Shown here: in pieces, positions 24,384 to 32,467 of the stretch
How positions within the stretch are numbered: the first letter of the stretch is position 1
How the letters are laid out: every line of letters starts with the position of its first letter
DNA from: Firmicutes bacterium M10-2
GTDB lineage: Bacteria; Bacillota_I; Bacilli_A; Erysipelotrichales; Erysipelotrichaceae
DNA: 64,000 bases
Assembly: GCA_000403415.2 (NCBI GenBank)
Contig: KE159692.1
Coordinates: 469,947-533,946 of the forward strand
Reading direction: 5' to 3'
The notes under the pieces: model-generated
Database searches by the model: none
Seen by the model: only the letters and a program-made list of their open reading frames with translations
Told to the model about the DNA's origin: nothing
Position numbers and translations under genes: made by a program

Positions 24384-24389
24384 ATTTTC

Positions 24390-24632
24390 ATGTTAGACGA
24401 CAAAGAAATCCAGGAAATCATTGAGCCGATCATTGAAGTGTTAAAATCCCTAGAAAAGGAACTCGGATCTACTCATCTTATGGAGGTGCCATCGATTCAT
24501 TTTGTACGAAATGAGCAGACAGCCGACTTTTTATTAGGAACACATCAACTCGACGAAGAATCGATTCAACAAATTGAAGAGTATTTACAACAAGAAATCG
24601 AGAGCATGTATCATCCGACAATTTTACATTAA
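24390..24632 (+). CDS. Small acidic protein of unknown function, 80 aa
   Basis: MLDDKEIQEIIEPIIEVLKS then a middle part with HLMEVPSIHFVRNEQTADF and a helical end. No family recognised; acidic, soluble, no signal. Coding character is good, and the ATG directly follows a consensus -10 with no ribosome site, so it probably has a leaderless transcript. It lies between the serine hydrolase gene and tRNA-Leu. Confidence 0.65.
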   Translation: MLDDKEIQEIIEPIIEVLKSLEKELGSTHLMEVPSIHFVRNEQTADFLLGTHQLDEESIQQIEEYLQQEIESMYHPTILH

Positions 24633-24638
24633 AAAGCT

Positions 24639-24668
24639 CTTGATTTTTTTTGTTCTTTCATGTAACAT
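24639..24668 (+). promoter_or_regulatory. Promoter of tRNA-Leu
   Basis: TTGATT (24639-24644), 18-bp spacer, TAACAT (24663-24668), 9 nt before the tRNA. Confidence 0.65.
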
Positions 24669-24677
24669 TATCTATGC

Positions 24678-24761
24678 GCGGGCGTGGCGAAATTGGTAGA
24701 CGCACTAGACTTAGGATCTAGCGCCTTCGGCATGGGGGTTCGAGTCCCTTCGCCCGCACCA
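24678..24761 (+). tRNA. tRNA-Leu (anticodon TAG)
   Basis: Class II tRNA: acceptor GCGGGCG/CGCCCGC, anticodon stem CTAGA/TCTAG with loop CTTAGGA (anticodon TAG, reads CUA-type Leu codons), long variable arm around CGCCTTCGGCA, T-loop TTCGAGT, encoded CCA. Confidence 0.96.
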
Positions 24762-24772
24762 TTTTGTAAATC

Positions 24773-24798
24773 AACTCCTGAAAAGGAGTTTTTTTTTA
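24773..24798 (+). terminator. Intrinsic terminator of tRNA-Leu
   Basis: ACTCCT-GAAA-AGGAGT is followed by a long T-tract. Confidence 0.92.
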
Positions 24799-24852
24799 TA
24801 AACAAAAGAAGCACCATACAAAAAAGAAAACGAGAGCTTTAATCGCTCTCGC

Positions 24853-25043
24853 CAGAGTGTTGACAAACTACCTATTTTGAAAAAATTAAATTTCAATAAA
24901 ATAAAAGTGGGTAAAAAGGTCTAAAAAAAGAGTAATATTAGGTACTTAAATACCTCAAATTGCTCTTTTTTTATTCATTTGTGGGAGAAAAATAAAAAGC
25001 TGTGACAAAGCCGATTTGAAAAATCGACTTTGTCAACAGCCTG
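24853..25043 (-). mobile_element. Terminator-targeting MITE, copy 3 (191 bp)
   Basis: Same sequence as copy 1 in inverse orientation (CAGAGTG end on the left). Perfect 22-bp direct repeats flank it (24831-24852 and 25044-25065), each a full CGAGAGC / GCTCTCG hairpin. Before insertion this was a bidirectional terminator: the left copy retains the T-tract for minus-strand transcripts, the right copy the T-tract for plus-strand ones. It lies between tRNA-Leu and the end of the ABC transporter operon. Confidence 0.9.
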
Positions 25044-25070
25044 CGAGAGCTTTAATCGCTCTCGCTTTTT

Positions 25071-25865
25071 TTAGATCAACACCCCGCGATCATCCGAGAA
25101 TTCTTCTCCCGAAGCCTCCCTGAATTTTCTGTGAAGATCATTAACTGTTAATTTTTGTTTTTCTTCTCCTTTGACATCATAAATGATTTTGCCATCATAC
25201 ATCATGATCAGACGATTTCCAATCTGGATCGCATCCTTCATATTGTGTGTAATCATCAATGTTGTCAGTTTTTGTTCTTCGACAATTTCTTTTGTCAAAT
25301 CAAGCACTTTTTTTGCGGTCAAAGGATCAAGAGCTGCCGTATGTTCATCAAGCAAAAGAAGTTTCGGACGCTGCAGACTTGCCATCAACAACGTAAGCGC
25401 TTGTCTTTGTCCGCCTGATAAAAGGCCTACCTTATTCGACATTCTCTCTTCCAAACCAAGACCCAGACGTTTTAAATCTTCTTTAAACTGCACTTTTTCT
25501 TCTTTCGTGATTCCCCAGCGCAGCGTCCTGGGTTTTCCCCGGCGATTTGCCAAGGCAAGATTTTCACTGATTTCCATATCGGCAGCCGTTCCCATCAACG
25601 GATCCTGAAAAACACGTCCGATTAATTTCGCTCTCTTGTATTCGGGGAGCAGCGAAATTTCTTCTTTATCCAAATATATATGCCCGCAATCGATTGGATA
25701 GACTCCCGCAATCATATTGAGCAATGTACTTTTTCCTGCTCCGTTGCCACCAATCACTGTCACAAAATCACCGTCATTCAAAGTCAAAGATAAGCGATCC
25801 AGCGCTTTTTTTTCATTGACCGTTCCGGCATTGAATGTTTTTGATACATTTTTAATTGTCAGCAT
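25071..25865 (-). CDS. ABC transporter ATP-binding protein (TrpZ-like)
   Basis: 264-aa nucleotide-binding subunit energising the transporter encoded by the two preceding genes. Walker A GGNGAGKSTLLN (about 37-48), Q-loop FQDPLMGT, signature LLSGGQRQALTLLMA, Walker B KLLLLDEHTAALD and switch His in MITHNMKDA are intact. DEHTAALD in place of DEPT is normal in this subfamily. The start is the ATG at 25865, 7 nt after GAGGAGG; it overlaps the permease gene by 14 nt. The terminator after its stop has been duplicated by MITE copy 3. Confidence 0.93.
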   Translation of the reverse strand: MLTIKNVSKTFNAGTVNEKKALDRLSLTLNDGDFVTVIGGNGAGKSTLLNMIAGVYPIDCGHIYLDKEEISLLPEYKRAKLIGRVFQDPLMGTAADMEISENLALANRRGKPRTLRWGITKEEKVQFKEDLKRLGLGLEERMSNKVGLLSGGQRQALTLLMASLQRPKLLLLDEHTAALDPLTAKKVLDLTKEIVEEQKLTTLMITHNMKDAIQIGNRLIMMYDGKIIYDVKGEEKQKLTVNDLHRKFREASGEEFSDDRGVLI

Positions 25866-26823
25866 GGAAAGCCTCCTCGATCGCATCGACCTCTTCAGTC
25901 AGTTTTTTATACATTTTTTTCTGTTTCGAACTTTCAAGCATAATCGGAATCGATAAAGCAATACCAACAAGAATGGCCGTAAATAATTTCAAGTTGTCTG
26001 CACTCAAACCCATTTGCAATACAATGGCGACAATGATTCGATAGCAAACAGAACCAATTACGATTGAACTCAATCTTCTTGCAAAGCCACCCTTTCTTCC
26101 GAAAATAACTTCTCCAAGCACAATGGAAGCTAGGGCAATCACGATCGCACCAATTCCCATTTTGACATCCGCATATCCTTGCTGTTGGGCAACCAAGGCT
26201 CCTGAAAACGCGTTCAGAGCATTAGAAATCATCAAAGCGATCATGATTGTCTTTTTCGTGCTGATCCCGTTCGCGCACACCATATGTTCATTGTTTCCTG
26301 TCGCACGGATTGCCGAACCAATCTCAGTACCGAAAAACCAGTACAAGATTCCAATCACAATGACCGCAATCAAAATCCCAATCAGCAATACAGTTAAATT
26401 CGTTGTTGAGATCCACTTGGAAACACTCCGAGGCAAATGGATCCAATCCGCCACTTTTGTAAAAATCGTACTCGTATTCAATAAAGGCAAATTGCTTTTT
26501 GACATGATCATCAAATTGATCGAATACAATCCGATCTGAGTCAAGATACCGGCCAGGATCGCCGGGATCCTGCAAATTGTATTCAAAAATCCGGTCACAG
26601 CTCCGGCAAGCGCTCCGGCCAGAAGAGCAGCCAGCAAAGACAGCAGCGGATCGACCCCGCTTACGATCAAGATCGCACTGACAGCTCCGCCCGTCGCAAA
26701 GCTTCCATCCACTGTCAGATCAGCAAAATCCAGCAATCGAAATGTAATATAAACACCTAGGGCCATGATGCCCCATAAAATTCCTTGACCGATTGCGCCT
26801 TCAATAGATAATAAAATAGACAT
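25852..26823 (-). CDS. ABC transporter permease (TrpY-like)
   Basis: 323 aa, about 8-9 membrane helices, of the branched-chain-type permease superfamily (BPD_transp_2). It starts ILLSIEGAIGQGILWGIMAL, then FRLLDFADLTVDGSFATGG, and carries the cytoplasmic coupling region AIRATGNNEHMVCANGIS, where EAA-like contacts to the ATPase occur. Partner of the substrate-binding lipoprotein encoded 1-2 nt upstream and the ATPase encoded downstream; together they form a TrpXYZ-type importer. Confidence 0.92.
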   Translation of the reverse strand: MSILLSIEGAIGQGILWGIMALGVYITFRLLDFADLTVDGSFATGGAVSAILIVSGVDPLLSLLAALLAGALAGAVTGFLNTICRIPAILAGILTQIGLYSINLMIMSKSNLPLLNTSTIFTKVADWIHLPRSVSKWISTTNLTVLLIGILIAVIVIGILYWFFGTEIGSAIRATGNNEHMVCANGISTKKTIMIALMISNALNAFSGALVAQQQGYADVKMGIGAIVIALASIVLGEVIFGRKGGFARRLSSIVIGSVCYRIIVAIVLQMGLSADNLKLFTAILVGIALSIPIMLESSKQKKMYKKLTEEVDAIEEAFHADN

Positions 26824-26824
26824 A

Positions 26825-27808
26825 CTATTCGATGATTACCGCTTCACTTTCGATATCAGACGGGATCTTGATGCCAAGTTTATCGGCAGCCGTTTTGTTA
26901 AGCGTCAATTCACATTTATCGCTCGGCAAATATTCGATTGCCATATCTTCCGGCTGAGATTCACCCTTCAAAATATCTGCCGCTTGTTTTCCGGCAAGTT
27001 TTCCAAGCTCGAAATAATCGATTCCATACGTCGCAAGTCCGCCATTTTCGACCATTCCTTCTTCACCGACAATCGTAGGTAAGTTGTTGTCATTGGCTAC
27101 TTGGGTTACGCTTGCCATTCCTTCCGCTAATAAATTATCCGTAGGAATATAGATGGCATCCACTTTTCCTACCAGGCTTTCTGTTACTTGTTGAATTTGA
27201 TTTGAATCCGTTACTGTTGCACGAGTCACTTCAAGTCCGAGTTCTTTTGCTTTCGCTTCGGCAAGATCTGCTTGGAATTCCGAATTTTGTTCCGCGTTGC
27301 AGTACATTATCGCAATTTTTTTTGCATTTGGCACAAGGTCCATCAGCAGATCAAGCTGAGCATCTACCGGTGTAAGATCCGAAGTTCCCGTTACATTCGT
27401 TTCGGGTTTTTCATTGGACTTTACCAAACCGCTTGATTGTGGATCGGTCACTGCGCTGACAACAATCGGAATATCTTTTGTCGCGTTCGCTGTCGCCTGA
27501 GCAGCCGGCGTTGCGATCGCATAGATCAAATCATCATTGTTATTAATCAAAGTTTGAGCGATCGTCGTATTGTTCGATTGATCTCCCTGCGCGTTTTTAT
27601 AATCAATCACTACTGTTTCGTTGTCGACATCATACCCGTTTTCTTTCAACCCTTCTACAAATCCTTCATATGCCGCATCTAAAGCCGGATGTTCTGAAAA
27701 TTGGATCACGCCCACTGTCGGAGCATCTTGAGTGTTTTCACCTTGCGAACAGCCCGCAAATGACATGGCCATAGCCGCACAAGCCAATAGTTTCATTGTG
27801 TTCTTCAT
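26825..27808 (-). CDS. ABC transporter substrate-binding lipoprotein (TrpX-like)
   Basis: 327 aa, PF04392-type (ABC_sub_bind). Lipobox FAGC (Cys19) after a short signal peptide, then the fold TVGVIQFSEHPALDAAYEGF, VVIDYKNAQGDQSNN, IPIVVSAVTDPQSSGLV and PTIVGEEGMVENGGLATYG. Relatives bind aromatic amino acids, especially tryptophan; the substrate here is inferred. GAGGAGAGG precedes the ATG. No T-box or tryptophan leader peptide is seen in the roughly 90 bp upstream, so control by tRNA is not supported. Confidence 0.92.
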   Translation of the reverse strand: MKNTMKLLACAAMAMSFAGCSQGENTQDAPTVGVIQFSEHPALDAAYEGFVEGLKENGYDVDNETVVIDYKNAQGDQSNNTTIAQTLINNNDDLIYAIATPAAQATANATKDIPIVVSAVTDPQSSGLVKSNEKPETNVTGTSDLTPVDAQLDLLMDLVPNAKKIAIMYCNAEQNSEFQADLAEAKAKELGLEVTRATVTDSNQIQQVTESLVGKVDAIYIPTDNLLAEGMASVTQVANDNNLPTIVGEEGMVENGGLATYGIDYFELGKLAGKQAADILKGESQPEDMAIEYLPSDKCELTLNKTAADKLGIKIPSDIESEAVIIE

Positions 27809-27871
27809 ATTATATCCTCTCCTCTATATGATGTTCCATTTTACACTATTTACATTTAAATGAAAAGAATG

Positions 27872-27900
27872 AAAAAAAATGAAACTTATTTCAAGTTTCA
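27872..27900 (-). terminator. Intrinsic terminator of the 181-aa membrane protein gene
   Basis: The minus-strand stem TGAAACTT / AAGTTTCA is followed by eight T, directly after the stop codon region. Confidence 0.75.
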
Positions 27901-27901
27901 T

Positions 27902-28447
27902 TTAAATGTGTTCGATAATCACTTTTACAACATAAAGGACAGTGGAAACCGTCAAGATCGATACGGCCCGATTGTATGTTTTCTGCTTTCCTTCCAGCAT
28001 TCCTTTCAAAGAAATGATGACCTGTTCCAGATCGAGGATCATTTTTTTTGCGAGCTCATTGGAATTCATATGCATAATCGCTTCACTTGTAAATTTAGAA
28101 CTATCAAGCTCTTTATCTCGATTGCTTGTGGAAAGACGCAACGTGAGCAATGTCGCACCGAGCATTCCGACAAGGGAAGAGATTGAGCAAATTTGATACA
28201 CACATGTATGCAATGTCGTTTGCGCATTGGCAAAGTTCCATCCTTCCAACATTTCTTTCCAATGCATATCATTGACGACCACAATCAACAAGGCAGACAT
28301 GAATGCAATCAAGATTGATACTTTTTGGAAAATATCATCATGCATGCGCAAAAGCCGTAAATATTGTGTATAGCATACCATTCCGATCACAAAATATTGA
28401 GGTTCGATCATTTGAGGATCGACAGGGGTTCTTGTTTCTTGTTCCAT
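27902..28447 (-). CDS. Membrane protein of unknown function, 181 aa
   Basis: Three membrane segments: a pair (VSILIAFMSALLIVVV and SISSLVGMLGATLLTLRL), a cytoplasmic helical stretch of about 55 residues, and a last helix AVSILTVSTVLYVVKVII. This 2TM-coil-1TM plan resembles SLATT/Pycsar-type membrane effectors, but no nucleotide cyclase or synthase gene is adjacent, so a defence role is unsupported. The ATG has AAGGGT immediately before it and a TACAAT six bases upstream, so its transcript may be leaderless. It follows the DUF4317 gene by 44 nt. Confidence 0.6.
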   Translation of the reverse strand: MEQETRTPVDPQMIEPQYFVIGMVCYTQYLRLLRMHDDIFQKVSILIAFMSALLIVVVNDMHWKEMLEGWNFANAQTTLHTCVYQICSISSLVGMLGATLLTLRLSTSNRDKELDSSKFTSEAIMHMNSNELAKKMILDLEQVIISLKGMLEGKQKTYNRAVSILTVSTVLYVVKVIIEHI

Positions 28448-28491
28448 ACCCTTATTGTACGCATCCTCATTTTAAAAATCCCGTTTGATGC

Positions 28492-29628
28492 TTATGGCCG
28501 TAATTCGATCCCGTTGATTTCGACTGTATCATCCATGGCGATCACGATGCATTTTCGCCCGTTGATCGTTTCCATCTTCACTTTCGTATCTCCGCCGTTT
28601 TTTACATTAATCGCAATATCGGGAACTTTGATTGCCATCCGATTCGTATCGATCATATTGACTGCTTTCAATGATTGATCCCCTAAAACTTTCGTATAGA
28701 CTTCATCAAAATGAGACATCGATTGTTCATCTGCACCTGAAAATTCAAGCAGTCTTTTCACATCCGATTTCGAATAGGTGATCTCGCTTGGATCTTCTTC
28801 GCTTTCTTGAATATTGTCGTAAATATTTTCATGAATCGCAGTCAACACATCGCAATGCAGACGATCTTCGAACATACCGATCAACATTTGCGAAAAACCG
28901 CTCTCTTCATCCAAAGGAGACATCGGCATATTGCAGTGCAGCACATCTTCGATCAAAAACGGATTGATCGATTTCATCGTTTTGGCATGATAAAGCACAT
29001 GATTGACATCCGCAGCCCGTTCCGAGAAGCAAGGATACAATATCGCATCATCCGGATTGGATTTGATTTCCATTTCCGAATTGACCTTTCGCTCTACTTC
29101 ATTGGTTTCCCTGTTGTAGTAAAGACCGATTGTCGTCTGGGTTGCCGGAACGATCGATACAAGAATACAAGCGTATTTATAGCCATCCTCATAGCTTGCT
29201 TCCAAATTTTTCGATTTCAAAGGCACCGAATATTCGCAATAGGCCACTTGAATATAAATATGATTCGTATAATGTCCGTTTTCTATCAAATCTTGAACAA
29301 ATTCGCGAAACATTCCCTCATCTTCCAATTTGCTGTTCAAAAGTGAATACAGCATTTCCTGTCCGGGATTTTTCTCACCCGCTTCTTTAGGAAAATGAAA
29401 CTGCAGTAAATTCTTTCCTAAATTTCCGCTTAAACTCTTTTTCATGATATTCAAATAAAGTGTTCCTTCTTCTTCGGACATCAAAGAAAAATCTTTTATA
29501 TCGTACGAGAGCACTTTCTTTTCTTCGGAGCTGATCGATGCGTATGCCGTTGCGATCCGCGGAATATAAAACAGATCGTTTTCCCACTTGATCTGTCGTT
29601 TTAGTTCATTGAGTTCTTTTTTGTTCAT
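28492..29628 (-). CDS. DUF4317 family protein
   Basis: 378-aa soluble protein. Family blocks: MNKKELNELKRQIKWENDLF at the start, YASISSEEKKVLSYDIKDF and YEDGYKYACILVSIVPATQT. The DUF4317 family is widespread in Bacillota and has no assigned function. The ATG at 29628 follows GAGGAGAG. It overlaps the end of the GNAT gene upstream by 23 nt, so the two are probably co-expressed. Confidence 0.82.
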   Translation of the reverse strand: MNKKELNELKRQIKWENDLFYIPRIATAYASISSEEKKVLSYDIKDFSLMSEEEGTLYLNIMKKSLSGNLGKNLLQFHFPKEAGEKNPGQEMLYSLLNSKLEDEGMFREFVQDLIENGHYTNHIYIQVAYCEYSVPLKSKNLEASYEDGYKYACILVSIVPATQTTIGLYYNRETNEVERKVNSEMEIKSNPDDAILYPCFSERAADVNHVLYHAKTMKSINPFLIEDVLHCNMPMSPLDEESGFSQMLIGMFEDRLHCDVLTAIHENIYDNIQESEEDPSEITYSKSDVKRLLEFSGADEQSMSHFDEVYTKVLGDQSLKAVNMIDTNRMAIKVPDIAINVKNGGDTKVKMETINGRKCIVIAMDDTVEINGIELRP

Positions 29629-30253
29629 TTTTTCTCTCCTCTTGCTCCAGTTTATCACAATCTTCCGTTGGATCGTAATAGAGATCATACAAGTTCATAT
29701 CATCATGAAGATTTCTTACCTTTTTCAATCGAAACCCCAAATGAATATATTTTTCCATTTTTACTTTCTCATCTGTTTCCACAATACAAAGACAATCTCT
29801 TTCTTTAGCCATCTGCTTGACATATTCAATGAGCTGGCGCATCAATCCTTGGCCCCAAAACGCTTGTTGAATCGCCAACAGTTCAATATGGATAAAGCGC
29901 TTCTTTTTTTTACGCAGCACCACTTCCTGAGGATCACCGATTTGCGTGCCGTGATCCATCATTTTATACATTCGCCATGGCCCTAAAATGAAACTAAATC
30001 CCCATAAAAGACGAACATATTGACCAATCGGCGTAATGGTCGATTCATTGGAAATCATCATATAAGCGTGATCATCCAGCGAGTAAATATCACAATAGAC
30101 CTTCATGACCGAAGTAGACAGTTCAATATAGCGCATGATCATTTTTTCATCTTTAAAGCCGTCAAAAGAAGCGGAAGCATGGGGATAACGGGCAAATGAT
30201 TGAGCGATCGAGAGCATTTCGCTATGTGTTAAATTCTCTTTCCTTTTTATCAT
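29606..30253 (-). CDS. GNAT-family N-acetyltransferase
   Basis: 215-aa acetyl-CoA-dependent transferase of unknown acceptor. The GNAT core is in the second half: HIELLAIQQAFWGQGLMRQL (strand 4 and the acetyl-CoA pyrophosphate loop, QxxWGQG), then LCIVETDEKVKMEKYIHLGF. The start at 30253 lacks a ribosome site; instead a promoter, TTGCCA-17-TACCAT, ends 6 nt before it, so the mRNA is probably leaderless. A longer frame to 30313 would start inside the promoter. It is co-transcribed with the DUF4317 gene. Confidence 0.8.
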   Translation of the reverse strand: MIKRKENLTHSEMLSIAQSFARYPHASASFDGFKDEKMIMRYIELSTSVMKVYCDIYSLDDHAYMMISNESTITPIGQYVRLLWGFSFILGPWRMYKMMDHGTQIGDPQEVVLRKKKKRFIHIELLAIQQAFWGQGLMRQLIEYVKQMAKERDCLCIVETDEKVKMEKYIHLGFRLKKVRNLHDDMNLYDLYYDPTEDCDKLEQEERKNEQKRTQ

Positions 30254-30259
30254 AGCTTT

Positions 30260-30288
30260 ATGGTACCTTGCAGAGAAAATTTTGGCAA
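30260..30288 (-). promoter_or_regulatory. Promoter of the GNAT gene, placed for a leaderless mRNA
   Basis: Minus strand TTGCCA (30288-30283), 17-bp spacer, TACCAT (30265-30260), then 6 nt to the ATG. Confidence 0.65.
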
Positions 30289-30371
30289 TGTGCAAAAGCC
30301 ATCGTTGCACCAAAAAAGATTTTTTATCTCGTTCTCTTTATAATGGGAAATGAAAAAAGGAGATCGAAAAA

Positions 30372-31430
30372 ATGAAAAAAAGAACAAGTATTGCTGGGCT
30401 TGCCCTTGCTTTCAGCTTAGCTTTCTCATCCATTTCTCTTTATGCCCAAGAACAAAGTGCGGAGACCGAAACGACACCTGCCATTTATTCGAATTTGGCT
30501 GATCAAAAAAAAGCGTTGAGTGCGTATCCGATCATTGCCACAGCCGGATTCGACGCTTATAAAGACGAAACCGATGAAGGAAGTTATGTGATTCCCGGAT
30601 TGAACGGAACTCAAACTTTAAATGATGTCGGTGAAGTTGAAATGTGCGATCAAATGACCCCGCAAGGTGTCACTGTTGCGGACGACTACATTATAATTAG
30701 CGCTTATTGCCACGAACATAAACATAACAGTGTCCTTTACGTCCTTAACAAAAAAGATCACAACTATGTAAAAACAATCGTATTGGATGGAAAACCACAT
30801 GCAGGCGGAATCGCTTACGATTCTTTAAATCGTACTGTTTGGATTGCCACAAAAGATGAAAAAGAACATCGCGGAGGTGCTTCGTATATCAAACTTTCGA
30901 ATATCGACGCTTATGATTTTACCAAGGATAAAGCACCGCTGAAATACGATTACTCGATCGAAATTTCCCAATTGAAAGATGATTCCTTCATGACTTATTA
31001 TGATTCTCAATTGTATTGCGGATACTTTACAAAAGACGAAGGCAGCGTCAAAACGTATATTTATGATATCGATCCGAAAACAGGAAAAATCGACACTACG
31101 AAACGTCATGTTGCCAAAGCGTATGGATTCGATCAAATCGGAGACAACTGCCAAGGAATTGCGGTTGACGACAATTACATTTATCTTTCGGCAAGTGATG
31201 GACCGAAAATGAATTCGACATTGAGCATCTTCAAGAAAGGTCAGCATTCTTTATTAAATTCAAATGCTGAAAAAGTAATCACGCTTCCTCCTCGTCTTGA
31301 ACAAATTTATCCGACAGAAAACGGAGGATTATTAACCTTATATGAATCTGCTGCCAACCATTATCGCGATGAAGGAAGTACGGATATCGATCGTGTACTG
31401 ACAATGAATATCAGCGATCTTCTCAAATAA
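30372..31430 (+). CDS. Secreted beta-propeller-like protein of unknown function
   Basis: 352 aa with a clear Sec signal peptide (MKKRTSIAGLALAFSLAFSS, cleavage near SLYAQE). The mature part has repeated strands such as QGVTVADDYIIISAYC, HAGGIAYDSLNRTVWIAT and QGIAVDDNYIYLSASD, spaced like propeller blades. No enzyme motif is recognised; it may bind a ligand or wall component. AAGGAGATC precedes the ATG, and a TATAAT lies about 30 nt upstream. Its terminator hairpin has been duplicated by MITE copy 4. Confidence 0.72.
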   Translation: MKKRTSIAGLALAFSLAFSSISLYAQEQSAETETTPAIYSNLADQKKALSAYPIIATAGFDAYKDETDEGSYVIPGLNGTQTLNDVGEVEMCDQMTPQGVTVADDYIIISAYCHEHKHNSVLYVLNKKDHNYVKTIVLDGKPHAGGIAYDSLNRTVWIATKDEKEHRGGASYIKLSNIDAYDFTKDKAPLKYDYSIEISQLKDDSFMTYYDSQLYCGYFTKDEGSVKTYIYDIDPKTGKIDTTKRHVAKAYGFDQIGDNCQGIAVDDNYIYLSASDGPKMNSTLSIFKKGQHSLLNSNAEKVITLPPRLEQIYPTENGGLLTLYESAANHYRDEGSTDIDRVLTMNISDLLK

Positions 31431-31462
31431 CCGAAAACAGCCAGTTGGAATACTGGCTGTTT

Positions 31463-31651
31463 CAGAGTGTTGACAAACTACCTATTTTGAAAAAATTAAA
31501 TTTCAATAAAATAAAAGTGGGTAAAAGGTCTAAAAAAGAGTAATATTAGGTACTTAAATACCTCAAATTGCTCTTTTTTTATTCATTTGTGGGAGAAAAA
31601 TAAAAAGCTGTGACAAAACCGATTTGAAAAATCGACTTTGTCAACAGCCTG
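31463..31651 (-). mobile_element. Terminator-targeting MITE, copy 4 (189 bp, variant)
   Basis: Inverse orientation relative to copy 1. It differs from the four identical copies by two single-base deletions in A-runs (near 31526 and 31535) and one G-to-A change (near 31618). Perfect 28-bp direct repeats (31435-31462 and 31652-31679) each contain the entire AAACAGCCAGT / ACTGGCTGTTT terminator of the secreted propeller-like gene. The distal copy keeps the full T-tract. Confidence 0.9.
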
Positions 31652-31684
31652 AAACAGCCAGTTGGAATACTGGCTGTTTTTATA

Positions 31685-32467
31685 TTATCTATGCAAGTGG
31701 ATCAGGACAAGCTCTTTGGGATTGTGGAAACGCGGTATTTTGACTGTATTGGAGAGTCCTGCGCTAATGATCCATTCCCCTTTTGAAGTCATCACCAAGC
31801 CATGGGTATACTTTGGGAAAAGCCCTTGTCCGGGTGCGAATAGTGCCTTTCCGTTCCATCTCAGCTGTCCTCCGTGAGCATGACCTGAGCAGATCAGATC
31901 AAAATCAGCCACTTCAGGATCTTGCAGAAGATGTTCTATCACATATTCAGGATGGTGGACCATCAAAATTTTGATTCCTGATTCATGAGAAAAGCGTCTG
32001 CACCATGCAAAATCCGCTTTTGTGCTCAATCCTGCAATCAAAAGCGAATTTCCGTTAATCATGATTTCTTCCTGCGTGTTATCAAGCAAAGTGATATCGA
32101 ATTGTTTGAGCATCAATCGATCTTCATAACGCAAATACTTTTCATGATTTCCAAGAGAATAATATGTCGGTGCAATTTGCCGGCATCTTTGAAAGAAAAG
32201 CATTCCGCCTTCTTTCAGACCATCTCTTGCCAGAAAACGATAAAGGATATGATGAGGCTTTTCGATTGTTCGTTTCGATAATTTTCGAGTGCCTTTGTTG
32301 TGCCGTTCCAACATATCTCCCGTACACAAGATCAGATCCGGCTTGCAGGAAACAAGCCATTGGATTACTTCTTCATATTCTTGTTCGTGAAGATCCGAAA
32401 CATGCGCAATCGTCAGCGGCTCTTTGATCTTGTCATTGCGAACATCGTATTGAGTCAGCTTTACCAT
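31685..32467 (-). CDS. Metallophosphoesterase (calcineurin-like)
   Basis: 260 aa with the dimetal site motifs IAHVSDLHEQ (D, H), ILCTGDMLE (GD), YSLGNHEKY (GNHE), VHHPEYV and CSGHAHGGQLR (GHxH). It resembles YkuE/YaeI-type phosphodiesterases but has no signal or membrane anchor at its start, which is directly TQYDVRNDKIKEPLTIAHVS. Substrate unknown. It overlaps the gamma-carbonic-anhydrase-like gene by 7 nt, so it is co-transcribed. Confidence 0.88.
   Translation of the reverse strand: MVKLTQYDVRNDKIKEPLTIAHVSDLHEQEYEEVIQWLVSCKPDLILCTGDMLERHNKGTRKLSKRTIEKPHHILYRFLARDGLKEGGMLFFQRCRQIAPTYYSLGNHEKYLRYEDRLMLKQFDITLLDNTQEEIMINGNSLLIAGLSTKADFAWCRRFSHESGIKILMVHHPEYVIEHLLQDPEVADFDLICSGHAHGGQLRWNGKALFAPGQGLFPKYTHGLVMTSKGEWIISAGLSNTVKIPRFHNPKELVLIHLHR

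Noticed and set aside
24831-25065. Repeated hairpins and spaced repeats suggesting a CRISPR-like array
   Set aside because: The repeats are MITE copies with target-site duplications; they are 191 bp long, dispersed over 30 kb and not arrayed with short spacers.
27809-27900. T-box or tryptophan leader upstream of the TrpXYZ-like operon
   Set aside because: Only about 90 bp are available, with no T-box sequence, specifier loop or Trp-rich leader peptide.
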